Position numbers and translations under genes: made by a program. Under the pieces are notes generated by a model. It searched no databases. It saw only the letters and a list, made by a program, of their open reading frames with translations, and was not told the DNA's origin. A stretch of DNA of 61,820 bases. Origin: Syntrophobacteraceae bacterium. GTDB taxonomy: Bacteria; Desulfobacterota; Syntrophobacteria; Syntrophobacterales; Syntrophobacteraceae. This document shows positions 36,385 through 45,410 of the stretch, piece by piece (position 1 is the first letter of the stretch; every line of letters starts with the position of its first letter). The stretch lies in NCBI GenBank assembly GCA_025454175.1, contig JALOOX010000038.1, positions 1-61,820 on the forward strand. The letters run 5' to 3'.

Positions 36385-37665
36385 GTGGATGCCCTGGTTC
36401 TGGTGGCAATCCTGGCGGGACTCTTCGCCCTCGGCGCGCCCATGGCGGTGGCCATCGGCGTGGCCAGCCTCGTCGCCTTCCTCCTGCAGGGTGATTTCTC
36501 CCTCATGATGGTGATCCAGCGCCTGTATGCCGGCGCGGATTCCTTCCCGCTCATGGCTGTTCCTCTTTTCGTGCTCGCCGGACTCCTCATGGAGGCGGGC
36601 GGCCTGTCCCAGAGGATCGTCCGACTGGCTGAGTCCCTGGTGGGATGGCTTCCAGGGGGATTGGCCGCTGTTTCCATCGTGTCCGCCATGTTTTTTGCCG
36701 GCATCACCGGCTCGGCGGCGGCCGACACGGCGGCCGTCGGGGGAATCCTCATCCCCGAGATGATCCGGCGCGGCTATGGTCGCGGGTTCTCCGCCGCCGT
36801 CCAGGCGTCGGGGGGATCCCTCGGTGTCGTGATTCCACCGAGCATTCCGATGATCATATTCGGGTTCCTGACAGGCGCCTCCATCAGTGAGCTCTTTGCC
36901 GCGGGCATTCTTCCCGGCCTTCTCATCGGAGCCAGCCTCGTCGGCGTGTCGGTCCACGTATCCAGAAAGGCGGGCTACGGGAGTGCGGGCTCCTTTTCGG
37001 CGGGGGAGCTCCTGGGAGCGCTCTGGGAGGCGAAGTGGGCCCTGGGGGCCCCAATCGTCGTCCTGGGCGGCATCCTCGGGGGCGTTTTCACCGCCACCGA
37101 ATCGGCGGCGATTGCCGTGTTCTACGCTTTTGCCGTCGGAATCGGCGTACACCGGGAGCTCCGATGGAGGGAGATTCCGTCCATGATCATCCGGGCGGCC
37201 CTGATTTCCAGTGTCGTGCTTTTCATCATCGCCACGGCGTCGGTGTTCAGCTGGCTCATGGCCATCCAGGAGATCCCGGCCCGCATTGCATCCTGGCTGC
37301 AGTCCATTTCCGACAGCCCCAGGATGCTGCTCTTTATCATCAATATTCTGCTCCTGATTGCCGGAACGTTTGTCGAGACCACGGCGGCCCTGATTCTGCT
37401 GGCTCCGGTCCTGGTGTCCCTGCTGCCGCATCTTCAGATTGACCTCGTACAGCTGGGCGCCATCATCATCGTCAATCTGTCCATCGGGATGCTCACGCCG
37501 CCATTGGGAATCTGCCTGATTGTGGCCAGCGGGATCGCGGACAGTCCGTTGGAGAAGGCCGTGGCCCAGCTGGCGCCGTTTTTCATCGTCCTCATCCTGG
37601 ACCTCATGATCATCACCTATTGGCCGCCCCTGACCCTTTGGCTCCCAAGCCTCTTGAGACCTTGA
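36385..37665 (+). CDS. dctM: TRAP transporter large permease DctM
   Basis: 426 residues, about twelve membrane segments, GTG start. Hallmarks are FFAGITGSAAADTAAVGGILIPEM, SGGSLGVVIPPSIPMIIFG and NLSIGMLTPPLGICLIVAS. It is the sodium-coupled channel subunit of the DctPQM system and ends the operon that begins with the acyl-CoA synthetase. Confidence 0.93.
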   Translation: MDALVLVAILAGLFALGAPMAVAIGVASLVAFLLQGDFSLMMVIQRLYAGADSFPLMAVPLFVLAGLLMEAGGLSQRIVRLAESLVGWLPGGLAAVSIVSAMFFAGITGSAAADTAAVGGILIPEMIRRGYGRGFSAAVQASGGSLGVVIPPSIPMIIFGFLTGASISELFAAGILPGLLIGASLVGVSVHVSRKAGYGSAGSFSAGELLGALWEAKWALGAPIVVLGGILGGVFTATESAAIAVFYAFAVGIGVHRELRWREIPSMIIRAALISSVVLFIIATASVFSWLMAIQEIPARIASWLQSISDSPRMLLFIINILLLIAGTFVETTAALILLAPVLVSLLPHLQIDLVQLGAIIIVNLSIGMLTPPLGICLIVASGIADSPLEKAVAQLAPFFIVLILDLMIITYWPPLTLWLPSLLRP

Positions 37666-37796
37666 CCGGAGACGGGGGCGGGAAGTCGCCGGGCCTGGAG
37701 CGGCTGGGAGAGCCACTTGCGGGACATTCAGAACGTGAGGTCGAGCAGGTTTCCGAAATCAGTGGGAACATTCAAGAAAAGGTGTACAGTTCAAAG

Positions 37797-37816
37797 TGAT
37801 TCTGTTATCAGAATCA
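37797..37816. repeat. Perfect 8-base dyad
   Basis: TGATTCTG and CAGAATCA flank TTAT. It lies 132 bases after dctM in a 257-base non-coding gap. No T-run follows, so it may be an operator for the next gene rather than a terminator. Confidence 0.5.
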
Positions 37817-37922
37817 GCGCAGTGGACCCCCCATGGGTGGGTATGGGAAGAGTTGACGGCATGTATTCTGGCCGGAGCAATCGATGCTTATATGGTGGAA
37901 GCGAAAGGGGAGTGTGAAGGGG

Positions 37923-38237
37923 ATGGATTCGAGAAGGGTGGTGATCGCCGCATTCATCGTCTGTTTCGTGACCGTACTGTCCGGCTCGTTGATGTTTTCC
38001 ATGCTGCTGGAGGCTGCAGCTCCTCCGGCCGAGGAGGAGACCATCGCCGGCATGGTGGTCAAGAGCGATCAAGGTATCGTCATCGAGGCGGATGACGGCG
38101 ACTACCTGGTGAAGGGGCCGAAGACTCAGGAGATCGCCAAAATGGCGGGAAAGCTTTTGGAGGTCACTGGAATCATTAAGGAATCGCCTAAAGGTGACGT
38201 GATCGAGGTCAAATCCTTCGAAGAGATTCAGGAGTAG
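37923..38237 (+). CDS. Small exported protein with OB-like domain
   Basis: 104 residues. A hydrophobic N-terminus (VVIAAFIVCFVTVLSGSLMF) acts as signal or anchor. The mature part (ETIAGMVVKSDQGIVIEADDGDYLVKGP then GKLLEVTGIIKESPKGDVIEVKSFEEI) is a short beta-rich domain resembling small periplasmic OB-fold proteins. An earlier in-frame GTG at 37914 is possible. It stands alone between the TRAP operon and lon. Confidence 0.65.
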   Translation: MDSRRVVIAAFIVCFVTVLSGSLMFSMLLEAAAPPAEEETIAGMVVKSDQGIVIEADDGDYLVKGPKTQEIAKMAGKLLEVTGIIKESPKGDVIEVKSFEEIQE

Positions 38238-38767
38238 CAGGGCTGCATCCCGACCTGAGCCCCGATCCGAAATGAGATCACCTCGACCGGGGTGATCCGG
38301 GGGCCGCTTCATCAGACGCGCCGCGACCCCACGGTCCGACCAGGCGTTGCGGCGTCTTCCAGGGCTGAGCTCAGCCATCAACGCGCACCCCCGGCTTCCC
38401 GCCGGGATCGCCTGCATGGGGTGCGGCCATCACACCGTTAAATTTGAGGGATCATGGTGGATTAGCGTGAGGGGGACTCCCTCTCCACCCTTCGGGGGGA
38501 GAGGGTCGGGGTGAGGGGGGCTTACAGAATCAAGCTCTCCCCTCACCCTAGCTCTCCCTGAGGGAGAGGGAACGAGCTTCACTCTGATCTGCGATGAACC
38601 AATTTGAGCGCTCATCAGGGCCGAAGCTGCTGAAGTCCATGGAAGGGATGAGTATCATCCCTTGGACGGCGAGGGCATTTCAGTTGGGCTCGCTTCGGGA
38701 GATCGGCTGGAAGGTTTGTTCCGGTCGGGGAATCAGAGCATTTGTCGAGGAGAGGAGTCGAGACAAG
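38238..38767. other. Non-coding region before lon, with a dispersed repeat
   Basis: No gene is visible. A 530-base gap carries the long copy of the G-rich repeat (about 38460-38598). The open frame of lon runs back into this repeat, but the Lon domain begins only at 38768. I did not find a convincing sigma-32 promoter. Confidence 0.55.
38460..38598. repeat. Dispersed G-rich repeat, long copy with inverted block
   Basis: Positions 38487-38520 and 38571-38598 match the short copy at 97-159. The middle, absent from the short copy, is an inverted version (CTCTCCCCTCACCCTAGC then CTCCCTGAGGGAGAGGG). The element can form several hairpins. Confidence 0.75.
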
Positions 38768-41185
38768 ATGACCGAAGAGATTCAGGGGGATCAAGCGGGG
38801 GAGGCAAGCGTGCCGGAGTGGCTGCCGGTGGTTGTCCTGCCGGGGATGGTCCTGTATCCGGGCTTGATCGCCTCCTTCGCGGTGGACCGAGTCAGCGCGC
38901 AGAAGGTCATAGACCGGGTTTTCAGGAGTGAAGGGGACCTGATACTCCTGGCCCAGCGGGACAGTCGAGTGCAGGACCCGGCTCCCTCCGACGGGTTCGA
39001 GATCGGGACCGTGTCGGACATCATGAGGGTCACCCGGCAGCCCGATGAATCCTACCATGTGATGGCGCGCGGGATCGACCGGGTGCGCCTGAAGGAAACG
39101 GTTCATCGCGCCGATGGCTGGGAAGCTCGATACGAAGTGCTGCCGGAGGATGCCGCCACGAATCCTGAAATAGAGGCCATGGTGCTCAATCTGCGAAGGC
39201 AGTTCGAGAAATTCGTGAAGGCGGCCGGCCTCTCCAGTGAGCTGGTCGTCGCGGCTCTGAATATCGACGCCCCTTTGCGACTGGCTTACACCGTGGCGGC
39301 GCAGCTCGCTCTATCGGTGACGGAGCGCCAGACGGTGCTCGAGATCCCCGATTCGAGTCTCGTTCTGGAGCGGGTGACCTTCTATCTCACCCGCCAGCTC
39401 GAGCGCCTCGAGCTCGGTCAGGAGATCCAGGAGCGCATCAAGTCGCTCATGGACAAGCGGCAGCGGGAGTATTTCCTCCGTGAGCAGCTGCAGGCCATCA
39501 AGCGGGAGCTGGGAGAGTCCGGGGACGGATCGGGCGAGGTCCAGGAGCTCATGGACCGGCTGGATCAAATCGATATGCCCCAGGAAGCCCGAAAGGCCGC
39601 TGAAAAGGAGCTGGAGCGTCTGGAGCGTATCCCTCCCGCTTCGGCCGAGTACACGGTCTCGAGGAATTACCTGGACTGGCTGCTGGAGGTTCCCTGGTCC
39701 ATCTCGACACCGGATAGCCTGGATGTCCGCCAGGCCAGTGAGATCCTGGACGAGGACCATTTCGACCTGGAAAAGGTGAAGCGCCGCATCCTCGAGCATC
39801 TTGCGGTGCTGCAGCTCAAAAAGGAGATGAAGGGGCCCATCCTTTGTTTTGTGGGGCCTCCCGGGGTGGGCAAGACGTCCCTGGGGCAATCCATCGCCCG
39901 GAGCCTCGGGCGCAAGTTCATCAGGATTTCTCTCGGAGGAATGCGCGACGAGGCCGAGATCCGCGGCCACAGGCGAACCTACGTGGGATCGCTGCCGGGA
40001 CGGATCATCCAGGGACTGAGGCGACTCGGGTGCAACAATCCCGTCTTCATGCTGGATGAGCTGGACAAGCTGGGAATGGACTTTCGCGGGGATCCTTCGG
40101 CGGCTCTCCTGGAGGTCCTGGATCCGGAGCAGAACTCGACGTTTTCCGACCACTACCTAGGCGTTCCCTTCGACCTTTCCCGAGTGATGTTTGTGGCCAC
40201 GGCCAACATGATGGATCCCATCCCGCCTGCCTTGAAGGACCGGATGGAAGTGATCGAGATTCCGGGCTACACGGAGGAGGAGAAGCTCGAAATCGCGCGA
40301 AGGTATCTCGTCGGGCAGCAGTTGGAAAACCATGGGCTTACCGAGGCGCACGTGGTCTTCTCCGATGAGTCGATCCTCGAGATGGTTCGATCCTACACGC
40401 GCGAGGCGGGGGTGCGCAATCTGAACCGGAGCATCGCGGCCCTTTGCCGACATGTGGCCAGGAGTGTGGCCGAAGGCAGCGCCCTGGAGGGGGGGGTTGT
40501 GATGGAGCCCGGCACCGTCCGGGAGATCCTGGGTCCCGAGCGGTTCATGCCGGAGGCCATGACGCGCTCGTGGGGGGCGGGAATCGCCACGGGACTGGCC
40601 TGGACCCCCGCAGGCGGGGAGCTTATCTTTATCGAGGCCCTGCGAACCCAGGGAGGCGGAAGGTTGACTCTGACCGGACAGCTGGGAGACGTGATGAAGG
40701 AATCCGCCACGGCGGCCCTGACCTACCTTCGGGCCCATGCCGGCGACCTTGGGCTCGAGGAAGAGGCGTTCGAGAAGGCGGATATTCACGTGCACGTTCC
40801 GGCGGGGGCCATTCCCAAGGACGGGCCATCGGCGGGAGTCGCTCTCATCGTGGCAATGGCTTCACTCATGAGCGGCCGCCCGGCGAGGCGCGATGTGGCC
40901 ATGACGGGCGAGATCACCCTCCGGGGGGATATTCTTCCGGTGGGGGGCATCAAGGAGAAGATCCTCGCCGCCCGGAGGGCCGGCCTCTGCGAGGTGCTCA
41001 TCCCACAGGCCAACGTCAAGGACCTGGTGGACATTCCCGAGCATTTGCGAAAGGGAATGGTCTTCCACGAAATGCACTCCATCGGGGAGGCCTTGAAACT
41101 GACGCTCACGGCTCCCCGGCAGGGAGAAGGCGGCGTGGACCCGGCACACCAGGACTACGAGCCGACATCACCGGGATGCGGCTGA
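38768..41185 (+). CDS. lon: ATP-dependent protease Lon
   Basis: 805 residues from ATG 38768, which has AGGAG about ten bases upstream. An earlier start at 38594 would add 58 residues encoded partly by the dispersed repeat and is unlikely. Domains in order: LON substrate domain (VPEWLPVVVLPGMVLYPGL), coiled coil, AAA+ with Walker A GPPGVGKTS and LDELDKLG, and the protease domain with catalytic Ser in PKDGPSAGV and Lys in GGIKEKILAARRAG. Length fits bacterial Lon. Its last 31 bases overlap the convergent thiolase gene. Confidence 0.95.
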   Translation: MTEEIQGDQAGEASVPEWLPVVVLPGMVLYPGLIASFAVDRVSAQKVIDRVFRSEGDLILLAQRDSRVQDPAPSDGFEIGTVSDIMRVTRQPDESYHVMARGIDRVRLKETVHRADGWEARYEVLPEDAATNPEIEAMVLNLRRQFEKFVKAAGLSSELVVAALNIDAPLRLAYTVAAQLALSVTERQTVLEIPDSSLVLERVTFYLTRQLERLELGQEIQERIKSLMDKRQREYFLREQLQAIKRELGESGDGSGEVQELMDRLDQIDMPQEARKAAEKELERLERIPPASAEYTVSRNYLDWLLEVPWSISTPDSLDVRQASEILDEDHFDLEKVKRRILEHLAVLQLKKEMKGPILCFVGPPGVGKTSLGQSIARSLGRKFIRISLGGMRDEAEIRGHRRTYVGSLPGRIIQGLRRLGCNNPVFMLDELDKLGMDFRGDPSAALLEVLDPEQNSTFSDHYLGVPFDLSRVMFVATANMMDPIPPALKDRMEVIEIPGYTEEEKLEIARRYLVGQQLENHGLTEAHVVFSDESILEMVRSYTREAGVRNLNRSIAALCRHVARSVAEGSALEGGVVMEPGTVREILGPERFMPEAMTRSWGAGIATGLAWTPAGGELIFIEALRTQGGGRLTLTGQLGDVMKESATAALTYLRAHAGDLGLEEEAFEKADIHVHVPAGAIPKDGPSAGVALIVAMASLMSGRPARRDVAMTGEITLRGDILPVGGIKEKILAARRAGLCEVLIPQANVKDLVDIPEHLRKGMVFHEMHSIGEALKLTLTAPRQGEGGVDPAHQDYEPTSPGCG

Positions 41186-42105
41186 TCCATTTTTCGGAGA
41201 AGGGCGAGAAGATTGCACACGCTGCATAGCTCGCCGTAGGACGGCTCGCCGCACAGCGTGCAGTCCTGAAAGGGCCGGGGGCTGGGACTGGGCTTCCGCC
41301 GCTTGAGAAACGTGAAGAGGAAGTCGCGCTTGGTTCCCGGCATGTTCTCCTCGAGGAAGTCGAGGGCCTCCTTGAAGCGGTGACTCGTGGCACCCCGTGA
41401 CAGTGGGCAGTTCAGCTCGACGGGCCGAATGGACTTGAGGCTGCAGTAGATGCGAATCTCCCGTGCCTCGACCCGGTAGAGGGGCTTGCATTTCGCGGTC
41501 AGCCGCGGGTGCGTGGATGGGAGGAAGGGGGTCTGCTTGTCGAGGTATTGATGGCGGTTTCGAACGATGTTCCCGAGAAGCCGCCCCGCTTCGTCGTCCA
41601 GGTTGTGACCGACGACCACGGTGTCATAGCCTTCCTGGATGGAAAGGCGGTTGAGCAGCTGGCGTTTGAGCATCCCGCAGAGGGAGCAGATTTTGCGCCG
41701 CATTTTGCGGTGGATGGTGGGGATCGAAAAGCCGAGGACCGCCTCGATGGAGTGCTCGACCCACGGAAGGGAGCGCTCCCGGGCGAACGCGGCGACGGCC
41801 TCGGCCGAGGCTTCCGAGAATCCTTCGATTCCGAGCCTGATGTGAAGACCCCGGGTGGCGTAGCCGAGCTCATGGAGGATATTCCATGCGGCCAGAGAGT
41901 CTTTACCACCGGAGACGGCCACGAGGAGCGGTGTCGATGAGGAAATTGGAAACTTCTTCAGACCGCGCTCCACGGCGGTCTCAAAATACTTGACGAAGCA
42001 GTCGGGACAGAAGTTTGCATTGTGCGAAGGCATGGGAATGGTTGCCCGGCCTTTGCATCGCACGCATTTGGCGCCTGGGGGCAGTGTCGTTTCAAGGGAT
42101 TTCAT
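41155..42105 (-). CDS. TtuA/Ncs6-like tRNA thiolation PP-loop ATPase
   Basis: 316 residues. Two zinc ribbons, Cys14-x2-Cys17 with Cys33-x2-Cys36 at the N-terminus and CTLCGEPSYGELCSVC at the C-terminus, flank a PP-loop SGGKDS (65-70). A central CSLC motif is expected to hold an iron-sulfur cluster. This layout matches the TtuA/TtcA/CTU1 group that 2-thiolates tRNA. The frame is open further upstream to 42294, but the zinc-ribbon start at ATG 42105 fits the family. The stop lies inside the end of lon on the other strand. Confidence 0.87.
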   Translation of the reverse strand: MKSLETTLPPGAKCVRCKGRATIPMPSHNANFCPDCFVKYFETAVERGLKKFPISSSTPLLVAVSGGKDSLAAWNILHELGYATRGLHIRLGIEGFSEASAEAVAAFARERSLPWVEHSIEAVLGFSIPTIHRKMRRKICSLCGMLKRQLLNRLSIQEGYDTVVVGHNLDDEAGRLLGNIVRNRHQYLDKQTPFLPSTHPRLTAKCKPLYRVEAREIRIYCSLKSIRPVELNCPLSRGATSHRFKEALDFLEENMPGTKRDFLFTFLKRRKPSPSPRPFQDCTLCGEPSYGELCSVCNLLALLRKMDQPHPGDVGS

Positions 42106-42305
42106 CGGGGGATGTGAGCTCTTTTGGGTTTTGCCCCCCGGCGGGAGCTTTGGCGGAATCGTTACACAGGGCTCCGGGGCCACTCGGACGGCACCCGGCA
42201 TCGAGGGCCACCATACCCATTTGATCGTGGGAAGACAACCGGTGGCTCGCGGTTTTCGATCTCTTTTCCGGCTCGAGGCTCCGGGGCGGGACATGAGGAA
42301 TAGAC

Positions 42306-43184
42306 ATGGATGGAATGCACTACGAGGGAAACGTCATCAGGCCGCCCAGCGAGGCGGACAGCGTCATACTGCAGGTCACCGTGGGATGCTCGCACAACAA
42401 GTGCACCTTCTGCGGGACCTACAAGGGAGAGCGGTTCAAGATCAAGGATGAGGCCGTCATAGATCACGACATCCGCTACGCGGCAAGGAACCTGTCGTTT
42501 TTGAGGAGGGTCTTCCTGGCGGACGGCGATGCCCTCATCATTCCACAGGAGAAGCTGTTATGGATCTTTTCCCGGATTAAGGAGGAGATGCCCCGGATTC
42601 AGCGGGTGGGGCTTTACGGAAATGCCAAGAGCATCCTGAGAAAGACGCCGGAGCAGCTTGAGCAGTTGAAGGGGCTGGGACTGGGCATCGTTTACCTGGG
42701 ACTGGAGAGCGGAGATCCCCTGGTTCTCAAGGAGATCAGGAAAGGTGTGGTTCCCGAGAGGATGATCGAGGCGGCCGTGAGGATTCGGGAGGCGGGCATC
42801 AAGCTCTCGGTCACCGCGCTCCTCGGAATCGCCGGGCGAGCGCGCTCCCTTGAGCATGCGCGCGCCACCGGCCGGGTGCTCTCGGCCATGGACCCGAACT
42901 ATGTGGGGGTCCTGAGCCTCATGGTGCTTCCCAATACCGAGATCGGTCGGATGGTCCGGGCCGGGGAATTCGAGGTCCTGGAGCCCCTGGAGCTCCTGAG
43001 GGAGCTCCGGGAGATGCTGGCTCACACGGAAATGAGTCGAGGTCTGTTTCTGGCCAACCATGCTTCCAACTACCTGCCCATCAAGGTGAAGATGCCGGCG
43101 GACCGGGGGAAGGCCCTGGAGCAGATCGATCTGGCCCTGGCGGGTCGCATAGGTTTGAAGCCCGAGTGGCTCCGTGGGCTGTGA
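42306..43184 (+). CDS. Radical SAM protein with C-x4-C-x2-C cluster motif
   Basis: 292 residues. The cluster motif is GCSHNKCTFCGTYKG, spaced C-x4-C-x2-C rather than the usual C-x3-C-x2-C. Features such as FLADGDALI, GLYGNAKSIL, LGLESGDPLVLKEIRKG and SVTALLGIAG fit the HemN/elongator-like radical SAM barrel. I do not recognise the specific reaction. It is divergent from the thiolase gene and ends 11 bases from the stop of the convergent NAD kinase gene. Confidence 0.8.
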   Translation: MDGMHYEGNVIRPPSEADSVILQVTVGCSHNKCTFCGTYKGERFKIKDEAVIDHDIRYAARNLSFLRRVFLADGDALIIPQEKLLWIFSRIKEEMPRIQRVGLYGNAKSILRKTPEQLEQLKGLGLGIVYLGLESGDPLVLKEIRKGVVPERMIEAAVRIREAGIKLSVTALLGIAGRARSLEHARATGRVLSAMDPNYVGVLSLMVLPNTEIGRMVRAGEFEVLEPLELLRELREMLAHTEMSRGLFLANHASNYLPIKVKMPADRGKALEQIDLALAGRIGLKPEWLRGL

Positions 43185-43195
43185 AAACGGGGATC

Positions 43196-44053
43196 TCAGT
43201 TCTGGCCCCACTTCAGTTTGGTTCTCAATATTTCGAGGTAGTCCACGGAAGGTGTCTTGATGAGGCGAAGGGGGTGTGGGCTGGCGGTGATCACGATCCG
43301 GTCGAAGGCGGCCAGCTCGCATCCCACCTGGCCGTCACAGGTGAGAGCGATATCCGGGGTGGCGCTCGGCAGCTCCACTTCCACCGTGGCCGTGGACGGG
43401 AGAATGATGGGGCGGTTGGTCAGCGTGAAAGAACAAATGGGCGTGAGGATGATCGCCAGTGCGGTGGGGTAGACGATGGGGCCGCCGGCCGAGATGTTGT
43501 AGGCGGTTGATCCCGTGGGGGTGGCCACGATCAGCCCGTCCGCCCGATAGTCCGTGAGGTAGCGGTTGTTGATCCGGGTCTTGAGATCCAGGATGCGGGC
43601 CAGGGCTCCCTTGTTGATGACCGCGTCGTTCAGCACCGACTGGCGAAAGACCTCGCTCCCCTGTCGTACAACCGACACCACGAGGCGCATCCTTTCCTCG
43701 ATTTCGTACTCGCCCGCCAGGACCTGTTCCAGCTCGGCGTAGCAGTTCTCGAGGCTGATTTCCGTGAGGAAGCCCAGCCCCCCCAGGTTGACGCCGATGA
43801 TGCTTGTGGTCCGGTTCTCGATGAAGCGCGCGACGCTGAGGAAGGTCCCATCCCCCCCGAGAACCACCACGCAGTCGGATTCGGCGGGAATATCGAGCTG
43901 TTTGGCCGTGCACCGGATTCCGGCTCCCGAATCGTCTATGTTCTGCTGGCAGGCCACCCGAATGTTGCGCTCCTCGAGCCAGCCCTTCAGGTCGTTGGCG
44001 AGACGGGCCGCTTGCTCGCGACTCCGCTTGTAGATGATGGTGATGTGCCGCAT
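43196..44053 (-). CDS. nadK: NAD kinase
   Basis: 285 residues from ATG 44053 (AGGAGGAG upstream; an earlier in-frame codon at 44128 is not needed). The GGDGT motif (VVLGGDGTFL), NLGGLGFL and PTGSTAYN are the classic ATP/polyphosphate-NAD kinase motifs. The enzyme phosphorylates NAD to NADP. It converges on the radical SAM gene. Confidence 0.95.
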   Translation of the reverse strand: MRHITIIYKRSREQAARLANDLKGWLEERNIRVACQQNIDDSGAGIRCTAKQLDIPAESDCVVVLGGDGTFLSVARFIENRTTSIIGVNLGGLGFLTEISLENCYAELEQVLAGEYEIEERMRLVVSVVRQGSEVFRQSVLNDAVINKGALARILDLKTRINNRYLTDYRADGLIVATPTGSTAYNISAGGPIVYPTALAIILTPICSFTLTNRPIILPSTATVEVELPSATPDIALTCDGQVGCELAAFDRIVITASPHPLRLIKTPSVDYLEILRTKLKWGQN

Positions 44054-44190
44054 CCGCTCCTCCTGGGTCAAAAACGCTAAAATCATAGGCAGAGTGCTTG
44101 TGCAATTGCAAACAAAAAGATTTGTCAAATGAGCGGGATTGCATTAGATTGAAAGCCGTCTCGATGGTGCTGACAGGGAAAAGATGGAAT

Positions 44191-45114
44191 ATGGTTCGCG
44201 AAGAGAGCTGGCCGAAGATTAGCTCCCAGAATATTCTGGTGGTGGATGATGAGGAGCAGGTCTGCGACCTCCTGGCGGAGGCGCTGACCTTCATGGGGCA
44301 CAACGTTTTCACGGCCGGGGACGGGCATGAGGCCATCGATCAGATGGACAAAATCCCGTTCGCCATCGTCATCACGGACATGGACATGCCGCGGATGGAC
44401 GGCATGGAGCTGATCAGGCACATCACCACGCACCGCAATGGAACGGACATCATCGCCATCACCGGCCATACCATGAAGTACAAGTACACCGATGTCGTGG
44501 CGGCCGGCGCGGCGGACTTCATCACCAAGCCCTTCACCCTCAACGAGCTGGAAGCCAAGCTGAACCGGCTCCTGCGGGAGCGTTATCTGCGCCAGGAGCT
44601 GGAGCACCTGGCCGTTCGGGACCCGCTCACGGGCCTCTACAACCGTCGTTTCTTCGAAAAAGTGATTCGCAAGGAGGTGATCAGGGCCGAGCGCTATGAC
44701 CACCCGCTCTTCATGTTCTTCTGCGATGTGGATCGGTTCAAGGATTTCAATGATGAAAAGGGGCATCCGGCCGGGGATGCCTTGCTGGTGAAGCTGGCGG
44801 ATATCTTGAAATCTTCCATACGGGCCGGCGTGGACACGGCCTTTCGATTTGGAGGGGATGAGTTCACGTTGATTCTGCCTCACCTGCGGCGGGACAACGC
44901 CGAGAAGGTGGCCGAGCGCATTCGCCGGAAGTACGAGAGCCTGGAGCTGGGGCCGACCAGCATTTCCATCGGCGTCGCCCGCTATCTGAAGCGCGGCGGA
45001 GAACCGGCCCACGACATTGAGGACATGATCCGCCGTTCGGATGCCGCTCTCTATCACGCCAAGGGAGTCATGAAGGGCAACTGCATCCATTTCGACGAGG
45101 AATCCCGGGCATGA
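44191..45114 (+). CDS. Response regulator with GGDEF diguanylate cyclase domain
   Basis: 307 residues from ATG 44191; upstream in-frame codons exist. The receiver (NILVVDDEEQVCDLL, phosphoacceptor in ITDMDMPRMDG, Lys in ITKPFTLNE) is followed by a GGDEF domain with intact active site (FRFGGDEFTLILPH). The RxxD inhibitory site normally five residues before GGDEF reads AGVD, so product inhibition is probably absent. No kinase is adjacent. Confidence 0.9.
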   Translation: MVREESWPKISSQNILVVDDEEQVCDLLAEALTFMGHNVFTAGDGHEAIDQMDKIPFAIVITDMDMPRMDGMELIRHITTHRNGTDIIAITGHTMKYKYTDVVAAGAADFITKPFTLNELEAKLNRLLRERYLRQELEHLAVRDPLTGLYNRRFFEKVIRKEVIRAERYDHPLFMFFCDVDRFKDFNDEKGHPAGDALLVKLADILKSSIRAGVDTAFRFGGDEFTLILPHLRRDNAEKVAERIRRKYESLELGPTSISIGVARYLKRGGEPAHDIEDMIRRSDAALYHAKGVMKGNCIHFDEESRA

Positions 45115-45207
45115 GCCGCGGATTCATGCGCAGATTCAATTTTATCCTTATTATTTCCACTAGTTAGTCTTTCTTGTTTCCCTTCCTCAAACCTGTATGG
45201 TTTTTTC

Positions 45208-45236
45208 TTGACTCTCCTCGGTACGTCCTTTATATA
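45208..45236 (+). promoter_or_regulatory. Sigma-70-like promoter of speD-speB
   Basis: TTGACT (45208-45213) and TATATA (45231-45236) are separated by exactly 17 bases. Transcription would start near 45243, about 357 bases before the speD start codon. Confidence 0.65.
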
Positions 45237-45390
45237 GGGCACACTTCGGCGACGTGAGGGCTGATATTGCCTAACTGCCGGAGAATTTTAGGGATTTTGT
45301 ATGTGGCCCCGCCTGCGGAATGCATCGCTCGAGTTTGAGAAACGAGAGCGGGCAAGGCGTTTCGAGGCGGAATGTTTTCGTCTGCAAACC

Positions 45391-45410
45391 TTCACACGCT
45401 CTGGTGTGAA
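45391..45410 (+). promoter_or_regulatory. Hairpin in the speD leader
   Basis: TTCACAC pairs perfectly with GTGTGAA around a 6-base loop GCTCTG. No T-run follows, so it is more likely regulatory or structural than a terminator. Confidence 0.5.

Noticed and set aside
35812-37716. 634-codon minus-strand frame across dctQ-dctM
   Set aside because: Low-complexity, highly charged antisense of membrane genes; no domain.
37717-37917. 66-codon frame after dctM
   Set aside because: It covers the dyad and has no protein features.
38594-38767. Longer start for lon
   Set aside because: The extra codons come from the dispersed repeat and lie outside the Lon domain; the ATG at 38768 has a binding site.
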